Shown: in pieces, positions 45,780 to 59,400 of the stretch | Position numbering within the stretch: position 1 is the stretch's first letter | How the letters are laid out: each line of letters opens with the position of its first letter | Source of the DNA: Thamnaconus septentrionalis | Lineage: Eukaryota > Chordata > Actinopteri > Tetraodontiformes > Monacanthidae | Assembly: GCA_009823395.1 (NCBI GenBank) | Contig: CM020505.1 | Location: 12,907,129 to 12,971,128 of the forward strand | Reading direction: 5' to 3' | Length of the DNA stretch: 64,000 nt | Notes under the pieces: generated by a model | What the model saw: only the letters and a program-made list of their open reading frames with translations | What the model was told of the DNA's origin: nothing | The model's database searches: none | Made by a program: the position numbers and the translations under genes

Positions 45780-47802
45780 TCTCCCGGTCGGAACACACCA
45801 CTGAGCAGTGAGCACACTCGGCTTGTCGTGTTCCCGTGACTGCCCTCGGTCGGTCTGATGCCGCTCCGTCTGAGGCGCAGATAGTTCACAGTTGCGAAAC
45901 CGCGGTAAAGCGACTCGCCGAATGTCGTTCGAATGCCGGTGCCCGCTTTTTAGTGAGAATACGGTAAACTCATCTCAGCTCGCTAGCGGTCTGTTGCGGA
46001 GGTACAGTCGCATGCGTCATTGCGCTGCGTAACGCGTCTTAAAGGGGGCAATGGGTTCCATCCATCACACGGGGAGAATGCTGTTTGAATAAACTCGGCC
46101 TTCTGTTTGCAATGACTTTATATTCCCCGGGGGGCCTTTGCTCGGATCCCACATATGGCCGTGGCGTCACTTCAAAATTGCCGGTCTCTGATAACGTCGT
46201 TATCGCATGTGTGCATTCATGTAAGTCCCTTATCTCGCCACCAAGTGGAGCCTCAGTCTTACAAGCGAATCTTCCACCTGGGTGTTGTTATTCAGTTTTG
46301 ACAAAGGTAAGCCTCGTCAAAACATGACATTATGTTTGATTTTCACGTGTAAGTCTCAAATGCATTTCATTGCATTCCACTTTAAAAAAAAAACATAAAA
46401 CAAAACACCTTTAAAGTGGGGCGATTAATAGTAAATCAGAACTGCACTAAACAGTAAATAGAACACCACGTGAACCTACAAAGGCGCGAACATTGCGCTT
46501 TGAAACTGAAAGTGAAGGTGTCAGACCTGCGCGCATTGAGGGATAGTCATGACCATGGTCATGACACCCTGCAAAAACGTTATGACAGCCGGGGATGCTG
46601 TCCATGACTGACGACACTCACTTAAGTGTGACGAAACGACATTTTTAGGGCCATATCTCCCCCTTGTGGTAAGAGGAAATTCTGGAGGGAACTTTAGGGG
46701 GGGCACTTGCGCGTGTTGTTGAAGTTTGAGGTCACTCAGGGGAAGCTGTGCCTCTCAACAAAAAAAAAAACCCAAAGCAAAAACAAAACAAAAGTCACAC
46801 TTCCCTTTTGCTATTTTGACCTATAATTTCTTCAAATCTGACGTCACATTTTTTCACCAGCAGAGACAAACGCTCGAATGGAGTTCGTATAGACAGCAAC
46901 ATACACCTCTTCCCACATTAACTACTCCGGTCCGGTTGGGCGAAGGCGTCACACTGCGTGGTTTTCCTGCCACATAATAAATGTAACACGCCTATTTACC
47001 GACTTATCATGACAGGCGTTTGTCACCCGCGGCTTTATTTTGAAGGTCTTGCTTCGGGCGGAAGGGCGGATGTGGAGAGCTGCTGCACGCGACTCGACAC
47101 ACGGGGCAGGCAGGGAGAGAGAGAGGGAGGGCGCCACTGCCCGACTGTGGATTCCGTTAGGGAGGCTTCACATCAACGCCTGGCCAAATATCTGGGATCC
47201 TTCCTGCTCATTCTTGGAGTTTATCGGGTGTCACCGCCGGGGATGAGAGCACCGAGGTATGTGGCTCGAACGTAGGCTGTTGTCTGGGGATTTGTCTGCG
47301 GTCAGACGGCGGAACGTGGCCAAAAACTTGCCCTCTTTTTTTCTCCCCCGTGTCGCCGCTGCGCCTCAGTTTACCAGGCAAATTAGCTGAAGCTAGCCGT
47401 GGTTTTTGTTTTTTTTGCCTTGCACGGCGCGGCATATGTTTGCTCAGTCACATTTACCAGCTGCCGGGATATAGCTCGTCTAATTATCATTTCTTCTTCT
47501 CCCCCCTCTCCTCGCAGCCTCCACGCCTCCGTGGGTTTAAATTAGCCTGGAATATGAGCAGAAGAGGAACATAATAATAAGAAGCGGCGGCGGCGGCTGG
47601 CTTCCTGCGAGGGGATTTGGCCAGGGCTTTTTGTGTGTGTGTGCAATTTCTCCTTTTTTTTCCTTCCCCCGTGGACATGCCGAGTCTATGGAACGGGGCC
47701 GTGCGAGGCTAGCTGGCCCCGGCTAGCGCGCCGTTTACCCAGGCTCTTGGATGCTCGTCTAGCCGAGGAAGCTGGTATAGCCTCGCCGGGTGAAGAGCCA
47801 CC
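45780..47802. other. Divergent promoter region and KIF13 5' UTR
   Basis: It separates the LAMP1 and KIF13 start codons. CpG-rich sequence near 45600-46070 fits the LAMP1 promoter, and 47030-47800 fits the kinesin promoter. A non-coding kinesin exon may end at 47256 (ACCGAG|GTATGT) and be spliced to a very strong acceptor at 47517 (polypyrimidine then CTCGCAG), so the ATG exon would be 47518-47872. CACGTG E-boxes occur at about 46344 and 46466. A cluster of short A-runs lies between. Confidence 0.5.
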
Positions 47803-50800
47803 ATGGGGGAACCCAGCCTGGACGACGCCAACGTCAAGGTGGCCGTCCGTGTCCGGCCCATGAACAGGAGAGGTAAGGAGGAACTCTCCGAGTGTCTTTA
47901 TTTCCCATCATGCTCCTGCTCCTCCACATGTACAATCTGCACATGGATCATTTTTTGTTTGCACCATTTTTTTTTTTTTTTTTTTTTGCTCAAGGCAGTG
48001 CCGTCAAGCTTCTTGCAATCCAGGGAGACATTTCACATTCACAGCACCCACGGGTGGCTGCCTCGAATTGAATGCTCACCATTTTAATTTCCCAGGAATT
48101 GGATGTCGGTCACAAATCACCACCCATTAGCAAGATGACCCACTGCAGATTGAAGCAAAGCTGTCATCTGGATGGCACATGTCTGTGCAATGTTGCCACA
48201 GGGCTTTCCTCATGGCCGACTGCCACTCGGCGAGATTTACTGCCGAGCCGCCTGCGAGAAATCTACTGTTCCAGAGAGACCAGACACCGTCCTCTGTCTC
48301 CTCCACCGGCATATGACGATCGCCTGGGCTTCATCTGTTACCAGGCGGCATGAGATTGGCAAGCCATTGTCTTGACGGAGTGGCCTTGCCTTCGTTTGAC
48401 TTAATCAGGTCATTATCAATGTGTCAGGAGCGTCATCGCACATGGCTTCAAAGGAGTACGAACAGAGTCGCACGGCGATGGTGTATTTTCTGAACAAAGG
48501 CTCGTCTTGTGCTCCTGTCACTGCAGCTTGCCTGATAGTAGGCCAACGCGGCACAACACGGCCGTGACGCGTTCGTGAAACATCACATCCGCATCCCTAA
48601 TTTTAGAAGAGCCCCGGTGCAAACAAAGGCCCAGTGTAACACCAATTTGTGCAAATGATCCCGCAGAGATATGGAGCGCAGTTTGCAGGGAGGCACAGAT
48701 GACATTTCCTGGTTGCCTGCCAAGTTGTGTCTTTTTTGCCGTGGGAGACCATGTGTCCCATAAAAGGAGGAGGAGGAGGAGGAGGAGGCGGACCGACCGC
48801 TGAGGCAGCGTGGTTGGCCGGCGAGTGGCAGTAATGAATCACGTGCATCCCATTCTTCTGACCACCTCCACCTCAGCCCACTCTGCCCCCCCACAGACCC
48901 CCTCCCTCTGAGCTGGAGAGGCTGGTCACAAGACCGAAGGGTTATATTGCTGTTCTGGTATTTACCTTGAACCCAAGTGTAGAGAAACCCAGCAGCCAGG
49001 GGGTTATTTCTCTGCCGTGTCTGTCTTTGGCCTTAGATGGTTGTTTTGGACACACCATAATCCGGCGTGTGCCTGCTTTGTTGAACACGAGTCCTTGGAC
49101 GGAGAAAGGAGAAGTTGCAGATTTTGTCTGAATGTCCCCCCAGATCAGGTTCATTGTGCTTCCTTCGGTGCAAAATTCATATCACTGACATTTAGTTGCT
49201 CAAGCTCCCCTCCTGCACATTTGATGGAAGCAGGTGATGGCAAACTCTCTGCAGGATTTCTTTGGCGAAACGTCACTTCCTGTTTCCTATAAGGAAAGAA
49301 AAAAATCCCCAGAGAGAAGTAGCATGCATCACCGCTGGCTTTTTGTCCAGACTCGGTGTTGCATAGTTACAAACACACCAAATTTGTCCCACCACCAGTG
49401 GAAACAAATGGCTGCGTCCGTCCTCCTTTGCTAGGCAAGAAAAGGCAACCAGGGGTTTTGGTGGAAGTGAACAAGCAGGCAGATTGATGGCGAACTAAAG
49501 ACTGTGGGAACGGCTTTGGAAGCGGCCCTGCTATGTTTCCAGACATGTCTCTCTCAGCCCCGTCTCAATGAAGCCTCTGTCAGTGTCTACCAGCAGCAAA
49601 TGTAGGACTTGTTAGTTTTGGAGTAGGGATGTTAGCAGTGAATTGATTATTGATTAATTGTTGATTGAGAATATAATCGATTAAATTAAATTAGTCACAA
49701 TTAATTGAATGTTTTTTACATGGGTAGTGAATGACATTATCACAGTGTGGTGGCAGGAAAGAGCAATTCACCTGTAGATACTGCCATGGCCATAATATAC
49801 CTAGAACAAGTTATTTTTAAACTAAAGTTTAAAAAAAAAAAAAAGTTGAAATTTGACCCATTAGAAATCAACTTAAAGTCAAAGGATAAATGTTTAGGGT
49901 GTTTTCTACTGTTCTCTAATGTAAAAATGGATCACATTGGACCCTCAACTTTATTTGCATGTGTTCCTTGCACATTTTTCATTATGAAATTTAGGTTCTC
50001 ATGAAAAATCGCTGCTTATCAATTACTCGTTAATCGATCGATAAGGTCAGTCAACCAACGATTAATGAATGAATCAATCATTTGCATCCCTAATTTGGAG
50101 TGTTTTCTGTGCCCTCCCCAGCTTGACAGCACTTTTACCCAGGCGCCAACACATTTGATTTAAGCTGCTGCTCTTTTCCCACCGAGATCGTCCTCATCAG
50201 AAAGATGACGATGGAGGACACGTGAGCGGGAGCAGTGGAACTGGAAAACAGTCCAAATTTACTTTGCTCACTCCCCTGATCTCAGGCCAGCGATAGTTAA
50301 GCAAGATGTTCTTGAGCCTCAGGCCTCTGGCCGTCGTGTATCCCAGGTCGTGGAGGGGACTTGGTGTTGCTGTCACGTCGGACAAAGGCAGGAAGGGAGT
50401 GAGTCTGAATGAATATTTGCCAACGTTGCGTAATGCTCCACGTTCCCATGGCTTTGGCCTTCAAAGAACTGAGCAACACCGGGCCGGGCGTAGTGACGGC
50501 AACCCCGGCGAACAGTCGGCTCTGTGAGCCGACGTTGGGGGGGCCGCCGTGCCAAACCGCAGCACAGGGCAGCTCGGGGCGGCGCTGCAGAGAAACGACC
50601 AGAGGAAAGTGGGAGCTGCTCAAGGAGCAAAGTGAGGTAGATAAAAACAATGGGCACATTTTTTCGTTGCCAACCCGAACGGCATCACACTTTCCCCTGC
50701 GTGAATCAGGAAGTACAGCTGCGGCGGTGCAAGGGGCCCTTGGGTAGTGTAGGAAGTGACAGGAGAGGAGCTGCGGGAGGAAAACAGTTTCCTTGCTCAC

Positions 50801-52678
50801 CCTGCTGTCTGTTACATCCCCTTTTAGCTCCAGCACGCAGTTCTGCTTTGAAGCATCACCAGTTTCCCTCTGCAGGGGAACTGAGCAGGACAAGAGCTTG
50901 TTTACCTGGAAAACCTGAACCCCGTCTGACAGTTGAAGGGCATTTTCTTTTTTTTTTCTTCTTCTTTTTTTTTTTTTTACAATCAGCAAGACTCCTTCCT
51001 GCTCTGGTGTCCTTGACCAAACACTGATTTGAATCAGAGGGATTGCTGTCCGAGCCCTGAACTCTGACCTCCTCTCTCTTCCAAGATGTGGGTAAAAGAC
51101 GAGAATCTCCTGAAAAGAGGAGCAACACAGGCAGAGAGAGTCACTCAACACACTCATAAACTGGGCCAAATAGCTTCATTACGGAGGTAATGACACTGCT
51201 CTTTTGGAAGCACCAGCCGTCTCCTCCTGCAGGAGAAACATTTGCAAGGAAAGCCATCACACATGATGCAAATGACAAATTTTTGCTACCACAGTAACAA
51301 CGAGTGAGCATTCTGGTGGAGCAGACTGCAGGTATTCACCAGAAGGCACCAGTGAAGGACTGGGACTCTTGTTTCTGAGAAATAAAGCTGCTCTGCTAAT
51401 GACCAACTGCCAAATGTTGTTATTTAATGCTCGTCCAGCGCTGCCAAAAAGTGAATGGCCAGGCTGAGCTGGCAGCGGCTCGCCTGCTGTGGACAGACAT
51501 CACATGTTCACATTGGCCGGACAGCTGAATGCAGAGCCTCATAAGTTTCCAGTGTGGCACGTTGGTATTTTCCAGCACTGTAGTTGCTGCATTTCACAGC
51601 AGGGCCTCTATTAGACCATTTAGCAAGTCACTCAGCTGAGAAAACACATCTTTTTTTTATCCAATACACTTCATCTACGTGATAGAAATCTTGTCCTCTG
51701 ACGTAACTCTGAATTTGGGTCAATTTTGATGCCAAAGTGGGTTTGACATAAATCTGGGACTGGGCTGCATGGCTAAAGGCTCCAGTTTGGGGCAATTTGG
51801 AAAACCTTTAACTCCAAGTGTTGCATCATGGCACCTATAGGGGGGGTCAGGGGTCATTATGGGAGGTCCTGAGTTGTGTGCACGTATGTGAGAAAGGTGG
51901 AGAAGAACACAAGTCCTGTATTATTGATTAGCTCGGCGCTCGCTCTTGGGTAAAAGGTCAAATGAAGTGTTTGTGTTTCAAAGTGTTGTCAATCTCTCGA
52001 TGTTTTACTGGAAACGGCTGTGCAATTCTGCTCCTATTTAAAGCCGCCATTCCCACTAGATAATAATAATAAAACCTTTTAATAAAACATTCTCAGTAGC
52101 TGTGTTTACATGTGCAACATTTCTCTTGTCCCCATTGTTTAGAAGGACACTAAATGAGTTGACACCATGAAAATGTGTGTCGTCATGCACGTTCAATCAA
52201 AAGAGAGCAGAGTTGTGTAATTTTGGGGAAATGCAAGCAGTATCAGCTGTGCACGGTTAAGTCGGCTGAACTTTTGACGCGTTGAAGGTAGCAGCGATGC
52301 GTCTGGTGGCGCACACGCTGCCAAAAACGCACCAGAAAGAGGAAGAACTCATCTGCTCCTCTCCCTCCAGGTTAGGATCATTTCTCCCATGAGAAATTAT
52401 GAAAATCTGCACACGGACGCTCTCCCAGATAAGGAAGAAAGAACCAGCCCTCATTTCGAATAGAAGCGTTTTTTTTCCCAGGATGGCAAAGGCTTCGGAT
52501 GTGCACGTTTACATGACGCTATTTTCAGGATGTTTTATTTGCTGTGATTATTTGGACTTGAACGCTTTGCTTTGTCTTCCACAGAAAGGGAATTAAACAC
52601 AAAATGTGTTGTGGACATGGTGAAGAACCAGACCGTCCTCCATCCTGCCTCGGTTAACCTGGGCAAAGGCGACTCACG
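47803..52678 (+). CDS. KIF13-family kinesin-3, first two coding exons (partial)
   Basis: A plus-end-directed kinesin-3 motor that carries vesicles along microtubules. Two coding exons are visible: 47803-47872 (MGEPSLDDANVKVAVRVRPM then NRR plus one base) and 52585-52678 (ERELNTKCVVDMVKNQTVLH, then PASVNLGKGDS, ending in a split Arg codon). This is the beta-1 strand and following loop of the kinesin motor domain. VKVAVRVRPMNRRE...LNTKCVV is specific to KIF13A/B; KNQTVLHP is closer to KIF13A and NLGKGDSR closer to KIF13B, so I leave the symbol empty. The next exon, expected to begin near GQPKVFAYDHCFW, was not found before 64000, so intron 2 exceeds 11.3 kb. The first Met has a good context (GCCACCATGG). 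Confidence 0.85.
47873..52584 (+). other. KIF13 intron 1, 4.7 kb
   Basis: It runs from GTAAGG at 47873 to TCTTCCACAG at 52584. It holds a poly(T) run near 47970, a (GGA)n tract near 48766-48788, a hAT-type MITE at 49624-50092, and a GC-rich stretch at about 50450-50770 with a chance antisense frame. No coding exon is recognised. Confidence 0.7.
49624..50092. mobile_element. hAT-type MITE with 8-bp target-site duplication
   Basis: The termini are TAGGGATG...CATCCCTA, with AT-rich subterminal ATCGATTAA blocks repeated in inverted order at both ends. It is flanked by TTTTGGAG at 49616-49623 and ATTTGGAG at 50093-50100, an 8-bp target duplication with one mismatch. Its length of 469 bp and lack of a transposase frame show a non-autonomous copy. 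Confidence 0.75.
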
Positions 52679-52809
52679 GTACGTATTGCAGTATGTGGGA
52701 AGTGTGATACTTTGTGTGGCCTCTACCACTGTTTTTTTTTGTACACATTTTAAATGGCTCTCACATTATATCATCGTTTTTAGATGCCAATATCAGTTTT
52801 ATCTTTCTA

Positions 52810-52810
<1 letters not shown>

Positions 52811-52858
<48 letters not shown>
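52811..52858. repeat. (TTA)16 microsatellite in KIF13 intron 2
   Basis: Sixteen TTA units beginning 132 bases after the exon 2 donor. Confidence 0.95.
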
Positions 52859-52860
<2 letters not shown>

Positions 52861-55639
52861 AATTACTTTGACACACAAAGGAATATTCTAGGTTTTATGT
52901 GAGGCGCAACTGTCCCAGCAGGTGTGTCTGAGTTAATTATTACTGATTCTCTTTGTGTGCTATCGCCACTAACATTGTTTAGTGAGTAAGATTGGCTTCG
53001 GGGGCTTCAGTCACTTTATCAAGGACACTTTATGTAATTTCCATTGATACTAACAAAGTGGAAGTGATTCAGAATGACGCTGTTTCAATCGTAGGATGTG
53101 ATATTCGGGGCTTTGAAGTGTTTTTCCTCCAGTTGCTCTCGCAAAAGTCGTTTCTTGGGACGGTGATGTCACTTTCGTGACGTGCCGCAAGACTCGTTGC
53201 AATGCGGAACCAGTGAGTCATGAAATCGCGGGAATGCAATGAGCCGATCCGTCGATGACGAGGGGGGGAAGCTTATCTTTTGGACTGCTGCTCCTCCACC
53301 TCCCGCTGGCAGGTGCAGCCCAGTTGGCTCGTCACGTGCTTCCTTCCTGCCGCCTCTCGCTGCGAGTCCTCCGCGTTAACCAGCTGCCGCGCGAGGACGC
53401 CGCTGCGTTGTGCCGGGGAGGGTCGGCTCTTTCAGTCGCCTCACTGAGGGACGCATTAGAATGCGTCAGCCCAGGCTGCCCGACACGCAGCAGAAGTGTG
53501 CGATGCGTGATTTGTGTGCGTTTGTGTCGCCGACGCAGACGGATTCAGACGCAGACAATCAAACACAAAAAGACAGACTGGATTCCTCTCCCCTCGCTCT
53601 GTCGGGGTCGTAACTCTCCGCCGCCGCCAGGACTTCCTCCCTTTTTTCTCAACTCTTCTGTTTCCACGGCAACACGTTGGGGAGGGGGTCGGGGGAGGTT
53701 ACCACCGGGTTGCCTTCCTCGGTGACCGCAGAGTCACTTCCGTCAGCCAGGGAGGATGGGAGAGGCGGCGGTGGGGCGGGAGGGGAAGCCCCTCATTTTC
53801 TCCAGCATCTGTCGACCATAAACTTCCCGGCAATGACTTTTATGAAGGGCCGAACAAGAGCCGAGCCGTAGATTCTGTGTGACAAAGAGCGAGAGAGCAG
53901 CAGGAGGAGGAGGAGATGGAAGAGGAGCTGCTGCCTTCAAGCTTGTTTATTATTTACTCGCTATTTGCAACCCTGATGGTCTTCAGCGCAGCAGCACTCT
54001 GGTCGCTCCCTAGATTTCCAAAGACAGGAGATGGTGCAGAGGAAGAGGAAGCTTGCAGTTGAGTTAGGATGTCGCCGCTGGTGTTTTCTTAACTTAATTG
54101 CATCACCACAGTGGCTATTGTTTAAAGGAGAGCAGGCAAGAATGCAGAAGGCGACGCGTCGCATTCAAGGAGCTCAACTTCCAGCGACTCCTTGTGCAAG
54201 ATCAACATCATCAGCTGTCCTCAGATTCATAGTTCCTGTCTGAACTTAGTCGATAACGAAAAATCTGAATCTATGATGGCTTTCTTGCTCGTCATATTGG
54301 CGACAATTGATTAAATGTTAAATTATCTTTAAAACCCTACATGATCAACTTTACAGATCCACATCCAGTCTCACTTTGAGCCTTTCTGCTTGGAGGCTCT
54401 GCTGTGTAGCAGCACCTCGACTGGGTTTTTATTGAAGAAGGCTCAGCGTGCAGCCTGGAATCAGTTCACTAGGCAAATAAACTATATGGAGATGTTCCAG
54501 GGCAGAGGTCAAGTATCTGCGGCTGCTTGCGGGGGGTCGCCCCCGGTATTCCCGGAGCATTCCAAAAAGCTGACAGATTTATTTTACCTCAGGGTCAAAC
54601 AGACTGGAGATAATCCACAGGTGAAGTGGTGCCAACGCTGAAACCAAACCCTGACGTGTTTCTATAGTCTTCATTGCTGGGTCGCTCACTGGTGGGCACC
54701 AGAGTGAGAATGTTAGCGAGCTGACGATTTGGTGGCTAGTCAGAAACAGCTTTGTGCTGGTGTGAAAACCATCCACAGGTTGACTGGATACCTACCTACT
54801 GGTTAACTCTGAGTTTTCTGTATGACTGTCTCTTCGTGAGATCCACACTTCAGACAGTTATTTATGGGGTGCGAGTCTGGCTGCGTGCCCTTCATCTAAC
54901 ACGGAGCTTCCGCTGAACAGCACGAGGATTCGTAGTGATGCTTGAATCTTTTTTTTTTTTTTAAACAGGAGGGCCGATGCTTTATTCGGCGCGTAAGACG
55001 CAGCCTAACAGGCTGTGTTTAGGTCTCCACGCTGCAGGGAGAGAACAGACAGCAGGAGAGAAAAACAAAAAAATTAGAAGACAAGATGAGCTGCAATCCA
55101 GTGATGGCACATGGAGCAGCACACACGTCTTTGCTATACAGTTTTTCAGTTGTCTCAACTTGGAACAGTCGGCTTTTCTAGTTTTGCTTCTTCTCTCTTC
55201 TGCTTCTGTCTCCTCCTGCTGTGCAGTGCTTCACATTTTCCACCCCAAGTTGCGGGCTTGGCACGACGCGGCAAACTTCCTCTCCGCTGCCACCTCCTCT
55301 GACTCACCGTGGTGATTTGTTTCATGAATAATGAATACTAAGCTGTCTTTGAACGCCGCGCACAAGAGCACGGAAAGTGATAATCCCTCTTTTCCTCGCT
55401 CTCCCAGGGGAAAATTTCCCCTATTGTCTCACCGTGCGTGAGATAGAATCGTGAGACTGAGCGCAGCTGATTTCCGCAGAAGAGAAAAGAAAAGAAAGGT
55501 GCTGTTGGATATTTATACAGGTGTGAGTCTTATGAATATTTTGCTGGCTCGGAATACCTACCTGGATATAGACAGGCTTAATCCTTTGATCAGTTTGGCT
55601 TTGTGATCAAAAGTCTTGTGCATCATTTTTCTTCTTTTA

Positions 55640-56087
55640 AAGGTCCAGTGTGTAAAATGTGGCTTGATTTGTGATTTTTTTATATTACTTTCTGGCCTTT
55701 ATCCTTTTTTTTTTTAACAACTAAGACCATAACTGAAAAATCTACAATAGTAAGATTTGCTATGAATCACGTTTCAGGTCCCAGTCGTCCTCTCAGCCGT
55801 TTTAAAGGCCTTCCTTTTTGTATTGCGGTCTATGGGAAAAATGCCTTTTGGGCTCATGGGATTTTTTTGCTGCAGTACCACAAGTGGCCACTGGATAAAA
55901 ATTGGCACGCCACCATATTGCCAGTCCAGTATCCTGTTCTTGTAATATATCCACGAGTGCAAGGGTCTCGCTCCCAGTTAGCTGCCAACGTGCACCACCA
56001 CTTTTTAAGGAAGCCCACCTGACAGTTCCCTCAATGCAAAACATGCTGTCAGGCAGGCTTCCTTAACAATTCTACACACTGGACCTT
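55640..56087. mobile_element. MITE with 15-bp terminal inverted repeats
   Basis: It begins AAGGTCCAGTGTGTA and ends with the exact reverse complement TACACACTGGACCTT. Its 448-bp length, lack of a coding frame and this terminus are typical of an abundant fish MITE. The superfamily is not determined because no clear target duplication is visible. Confidence 0.7.
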
Positions 56088-56482
56088 CAAGTGTCGCGTG
56101 TGTTTTTGCACCTGAACTTGCGGCAACCTGACCTCTGGCTTGGACCCTGTAGAGGGAGGGAGAGAGGAGGAGAGAGAGAGAGGAGAGAGAGGAGGGCACT
56201 CTGTACTCGTCCGGCTGATAAGCAAACGTCCCACCTCCCTGCTGCCGTGCATCCGGGCGCCGTGCTTTGCATGTTGACCCGAGGCTGTTTGCATAGACGG
56301 GGCAAAGCTGCATGGTTCACTCTCTGACAACGCTCGACCTCCTGTCGGACGGCAGGCCGGCTCGGTTTCCAAGGCGCAACACAAAAGTGCACGTTAGCAA
56401 AAATTCATGTTTTTTTTTTAAGCAAAGTGTAGCTGTTAATACAGGAGGCCGGTGTTTGGTTCAGTTCAGTTCAGTTCACTCA

Positions 56483-59400
56483 GATTTGAATCGGTTGTAT
56501 TTAGTGTGGGAGAGTTTTGTTTGCCGTTTTTTTTTTTTTTTTTTTAACATCGCAAGCCACAAAACCACATGAGTGCTCGCTGTCTTAACGACAGTCCGCC
56601 ACATGACACAAGCGGCGAGGGGAGGAAGTCATGCATGACCTCACATACTTAATGGTGGACGATTGAAATATATATATATATATATATATAAAAACTTTTT
56701 TTATTAAAGCATTTGGGACGGATGAAGCTTCAAAGAGTGAAAAGCAACATTGCATTGAGAAAAGTGACCACACTTTTCCCACCTGCAGCGACTAAAGCCT
56801 GTCTTCTGGGCTGCAGGCTGGATTGATGGACCAGAAGTGTAAACACGGCTGCTAATCATAAAACACAGGCGTTCGGTCTGCTGGTACTGCTAAATATCTG
56901 ACTTTAAGGACTTTTTCTTTGTGTGCCACATCATGTAACGTTTTTTTTTGTTTTTTTTTTGAAAGGCGCCCACTGACTCCGCTTGGTGCAGACTTGGCAT
57001 GGTCCCAATTAGCCAGCGAGGAAATGATTACAAGATAAATGAACTCCTGTCTGCCTGAAAGTTATTTTCCTTTCTTTGCTTTATACTAATTTAAGCCAAC
57101 AAACTCACCAGAACTGAGAAAAGTCAATTCTTTACTTGTGCTTTCACGCAAAAAAGGTCTCTATAGTTTATAGTAGTTCAAAGTTGAACTGCAAATCATG
57201 CAGGGCTGCTCCACTGGAGCCCAGCGTGTTAAAACTAATATATTTTTACAGCCTTTAAAGTACGTATTATATAGTGATGCCCGCAGGCACTCCTGAGGAC
57301 CACATGAGTTGCCCACAGGCCTGTTGGAAAAGTTGCAGAACTCATTGAGCTGCGTCTAAAATTCAATTTTATCCAACCTTGTTAAGTCATTGCTGATAAT
57401 TTTTGAGAACTCATTATCTTGATCAGTGTCTTCACATAGATGAGTATCATTAATAATAATATATAACTTTGAGAGTTTGTTATTTCAGGAGAGTCTAGCA
57501 AACTGGTATCCCTTCAAATGACTCGGGACCTATGAAGTAGCTCTCAGTGCCAAAAAGGTGACTCCTGCTTTGTACTTTACCGATACTAATATTACACACA
57601 CAGTAGTGGACAAAAGTTTCCAGGCATGCTTGATTTTCCTACATCCCAATTACTTTCATAAATTAATGTTTTTGTGTGTTTCAGAAGGTTTTTTAGCTGC
57701 ATCAGTGGCACACAAACTATTATTAACAAAATATTTTGTTGTTTTATTGTTAATAAGGTGACTGCACTAAAATAAACTGCACTCAAAGACCTGAGACTTG
57801 GTGGATTTTTTAGTGGAATACGGCGCATCACAAATGCATGAGGTGTCCATAAACCAGACCACTGTGTATATATATATATATATATACCTGTTGGTTACAG
57901 TAAATGTCCCCCAGCTCACTTTAAAAATAGCCTTGTGCCAGAGTGAATCCCTCTCCGTGTTGTGGCAACAACCATCTCCTGTGCGACTGAGCGCTGCCAC
58001 GCTGTGACCTTTCTAACTTTATGAACTGTGGGCGAAGAATGTCGGACACGCTGGTGCATATTTGTGACGCTGCTATACAGCAGCTGCCTCAGCGCCCGGC
58101 TTGTCGTTGTCATAGTCCGTGTTGCGCTTCCTCTGGGCGTAAAGATCAGACGCGTGGCGGAGACACTCCTGCTGCCCCTTTCTCCCTTATTCCACAGATC
58201 CTGTTGTTTCCATCAGTTATGCCCTTGGTACAGGCCCACTAAGGAACAACACGAGTTGGGAGAGAGGAGGGAGGGAGGAGGTGGTGGGGAGGAGCAGCCA
58301 TGCATTAAGTTATTTTTAAATGACGATGATCAGAGCGGAGGAGCATGCCAGTGGGAGGAATGAATAGAGGAGCGAGAGAGAGCGAGGGAGGCGGCTTCAC
58401 GGCTCTCCTGACCGCCTCGCTCTCCTCTCCCATTGGTCAACCCTCCCCATTCATTAATGTATGGGTTGTTTTGTTTTTTTTTCTCCGAGCGTGAGCCCTC
58501 CCACCGCCCGCAGCGTCTCAAGCAGCCGTGACAGCTGTCATCGCCAAGCGTCGCCCAAGGCCATCACGTCCACTAGGGGCCCCCGCAGGAGCGGTCTGAA
58601 ATAATAAGTGACGGGAAGATTTTGGCGAGATGGGTGGGGTGGGTGGGTGGGGGTGGGGTGGGTTTGGGTGGGAACTGGGGAGGTTCAACGGGGACCTGCA
58701 AATAACGCCGCCTTCATTTCACCTGGAGGACGCTGGACAAACACACCTGAGCAAATATTCTGATAACTGCGAGGCCCTTCATGCAATCTCAAGTGGCATC
58801 CTTTTGGATTTACTGCTGTCCGTAATGACTGGAACCCCTTTGAAGTTCCTCCAGGCACTGGGTGGCGCTGAAGTGAACCGTCGCTGCTCCGCTGAACGCG
58901 TTGGTGTGGAGTGTCAATTTGACTGCACGCCAAGCGAGGAGGAAGAAGAAACATGCACCTTTTAACAGACATAAAATTATGAAAAAATAAATAGATACCT
59001 AAATAAATAAATAAATGCATATATAATAAACAACAAACAAATAAAATCAAACACAAGCCAAAAAGAAACATTCAATCTTTCAGTGCATCAGAAAAATAAT
59101 TCATTGTTTAAAATAGCACACAAAATGTTTTTATGGTACAAAAAGAAGGAGATGGAGGAGAAGAATGAGAAGAAGAAGCTTCATCCGTGATGCATGTTTC
59201 TGTGGCTTTGACACATTCAGATTGATGGCGGTTTTGTGATGGAGCTTCGACTCGTGATTCAACTCGCTGTCCGACTAGGAATTCAGCGCTGGCGGGGGAC
59301 AAAAAAAATAAAAGATTTCTATAAGTTTGACACATCTGGCATCGCCATCATCATCATCTTCGGCCCTTAATCCCGTCCACGGGAGCGGGGCCTTCGCCGC

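Larger units (their letters stand above)
52679..56482 (+). other. Start of KIF13 intron 2 with a GC-rich patch
   Basis: No coding exon is recognised. About 53190-53940 is GC- and CpG-rich with TGACGT and CACGTG motifs and several chance frames; it could be an internal promoter. A MITE lies at 55640-56087. The rest is unremarkable intron with short homopolymers. Confidence 0.5.

Noticed and set aside
50297..51169. 290-codon minus-strand frame in KIF13 intron 1
   Set aside because: It contains a Lys/Arg run translated from a poly(T)/TTC tract, has no recognisable domain and shows no exon-like splice sites. It is a chance frame in a GC-rich intron.
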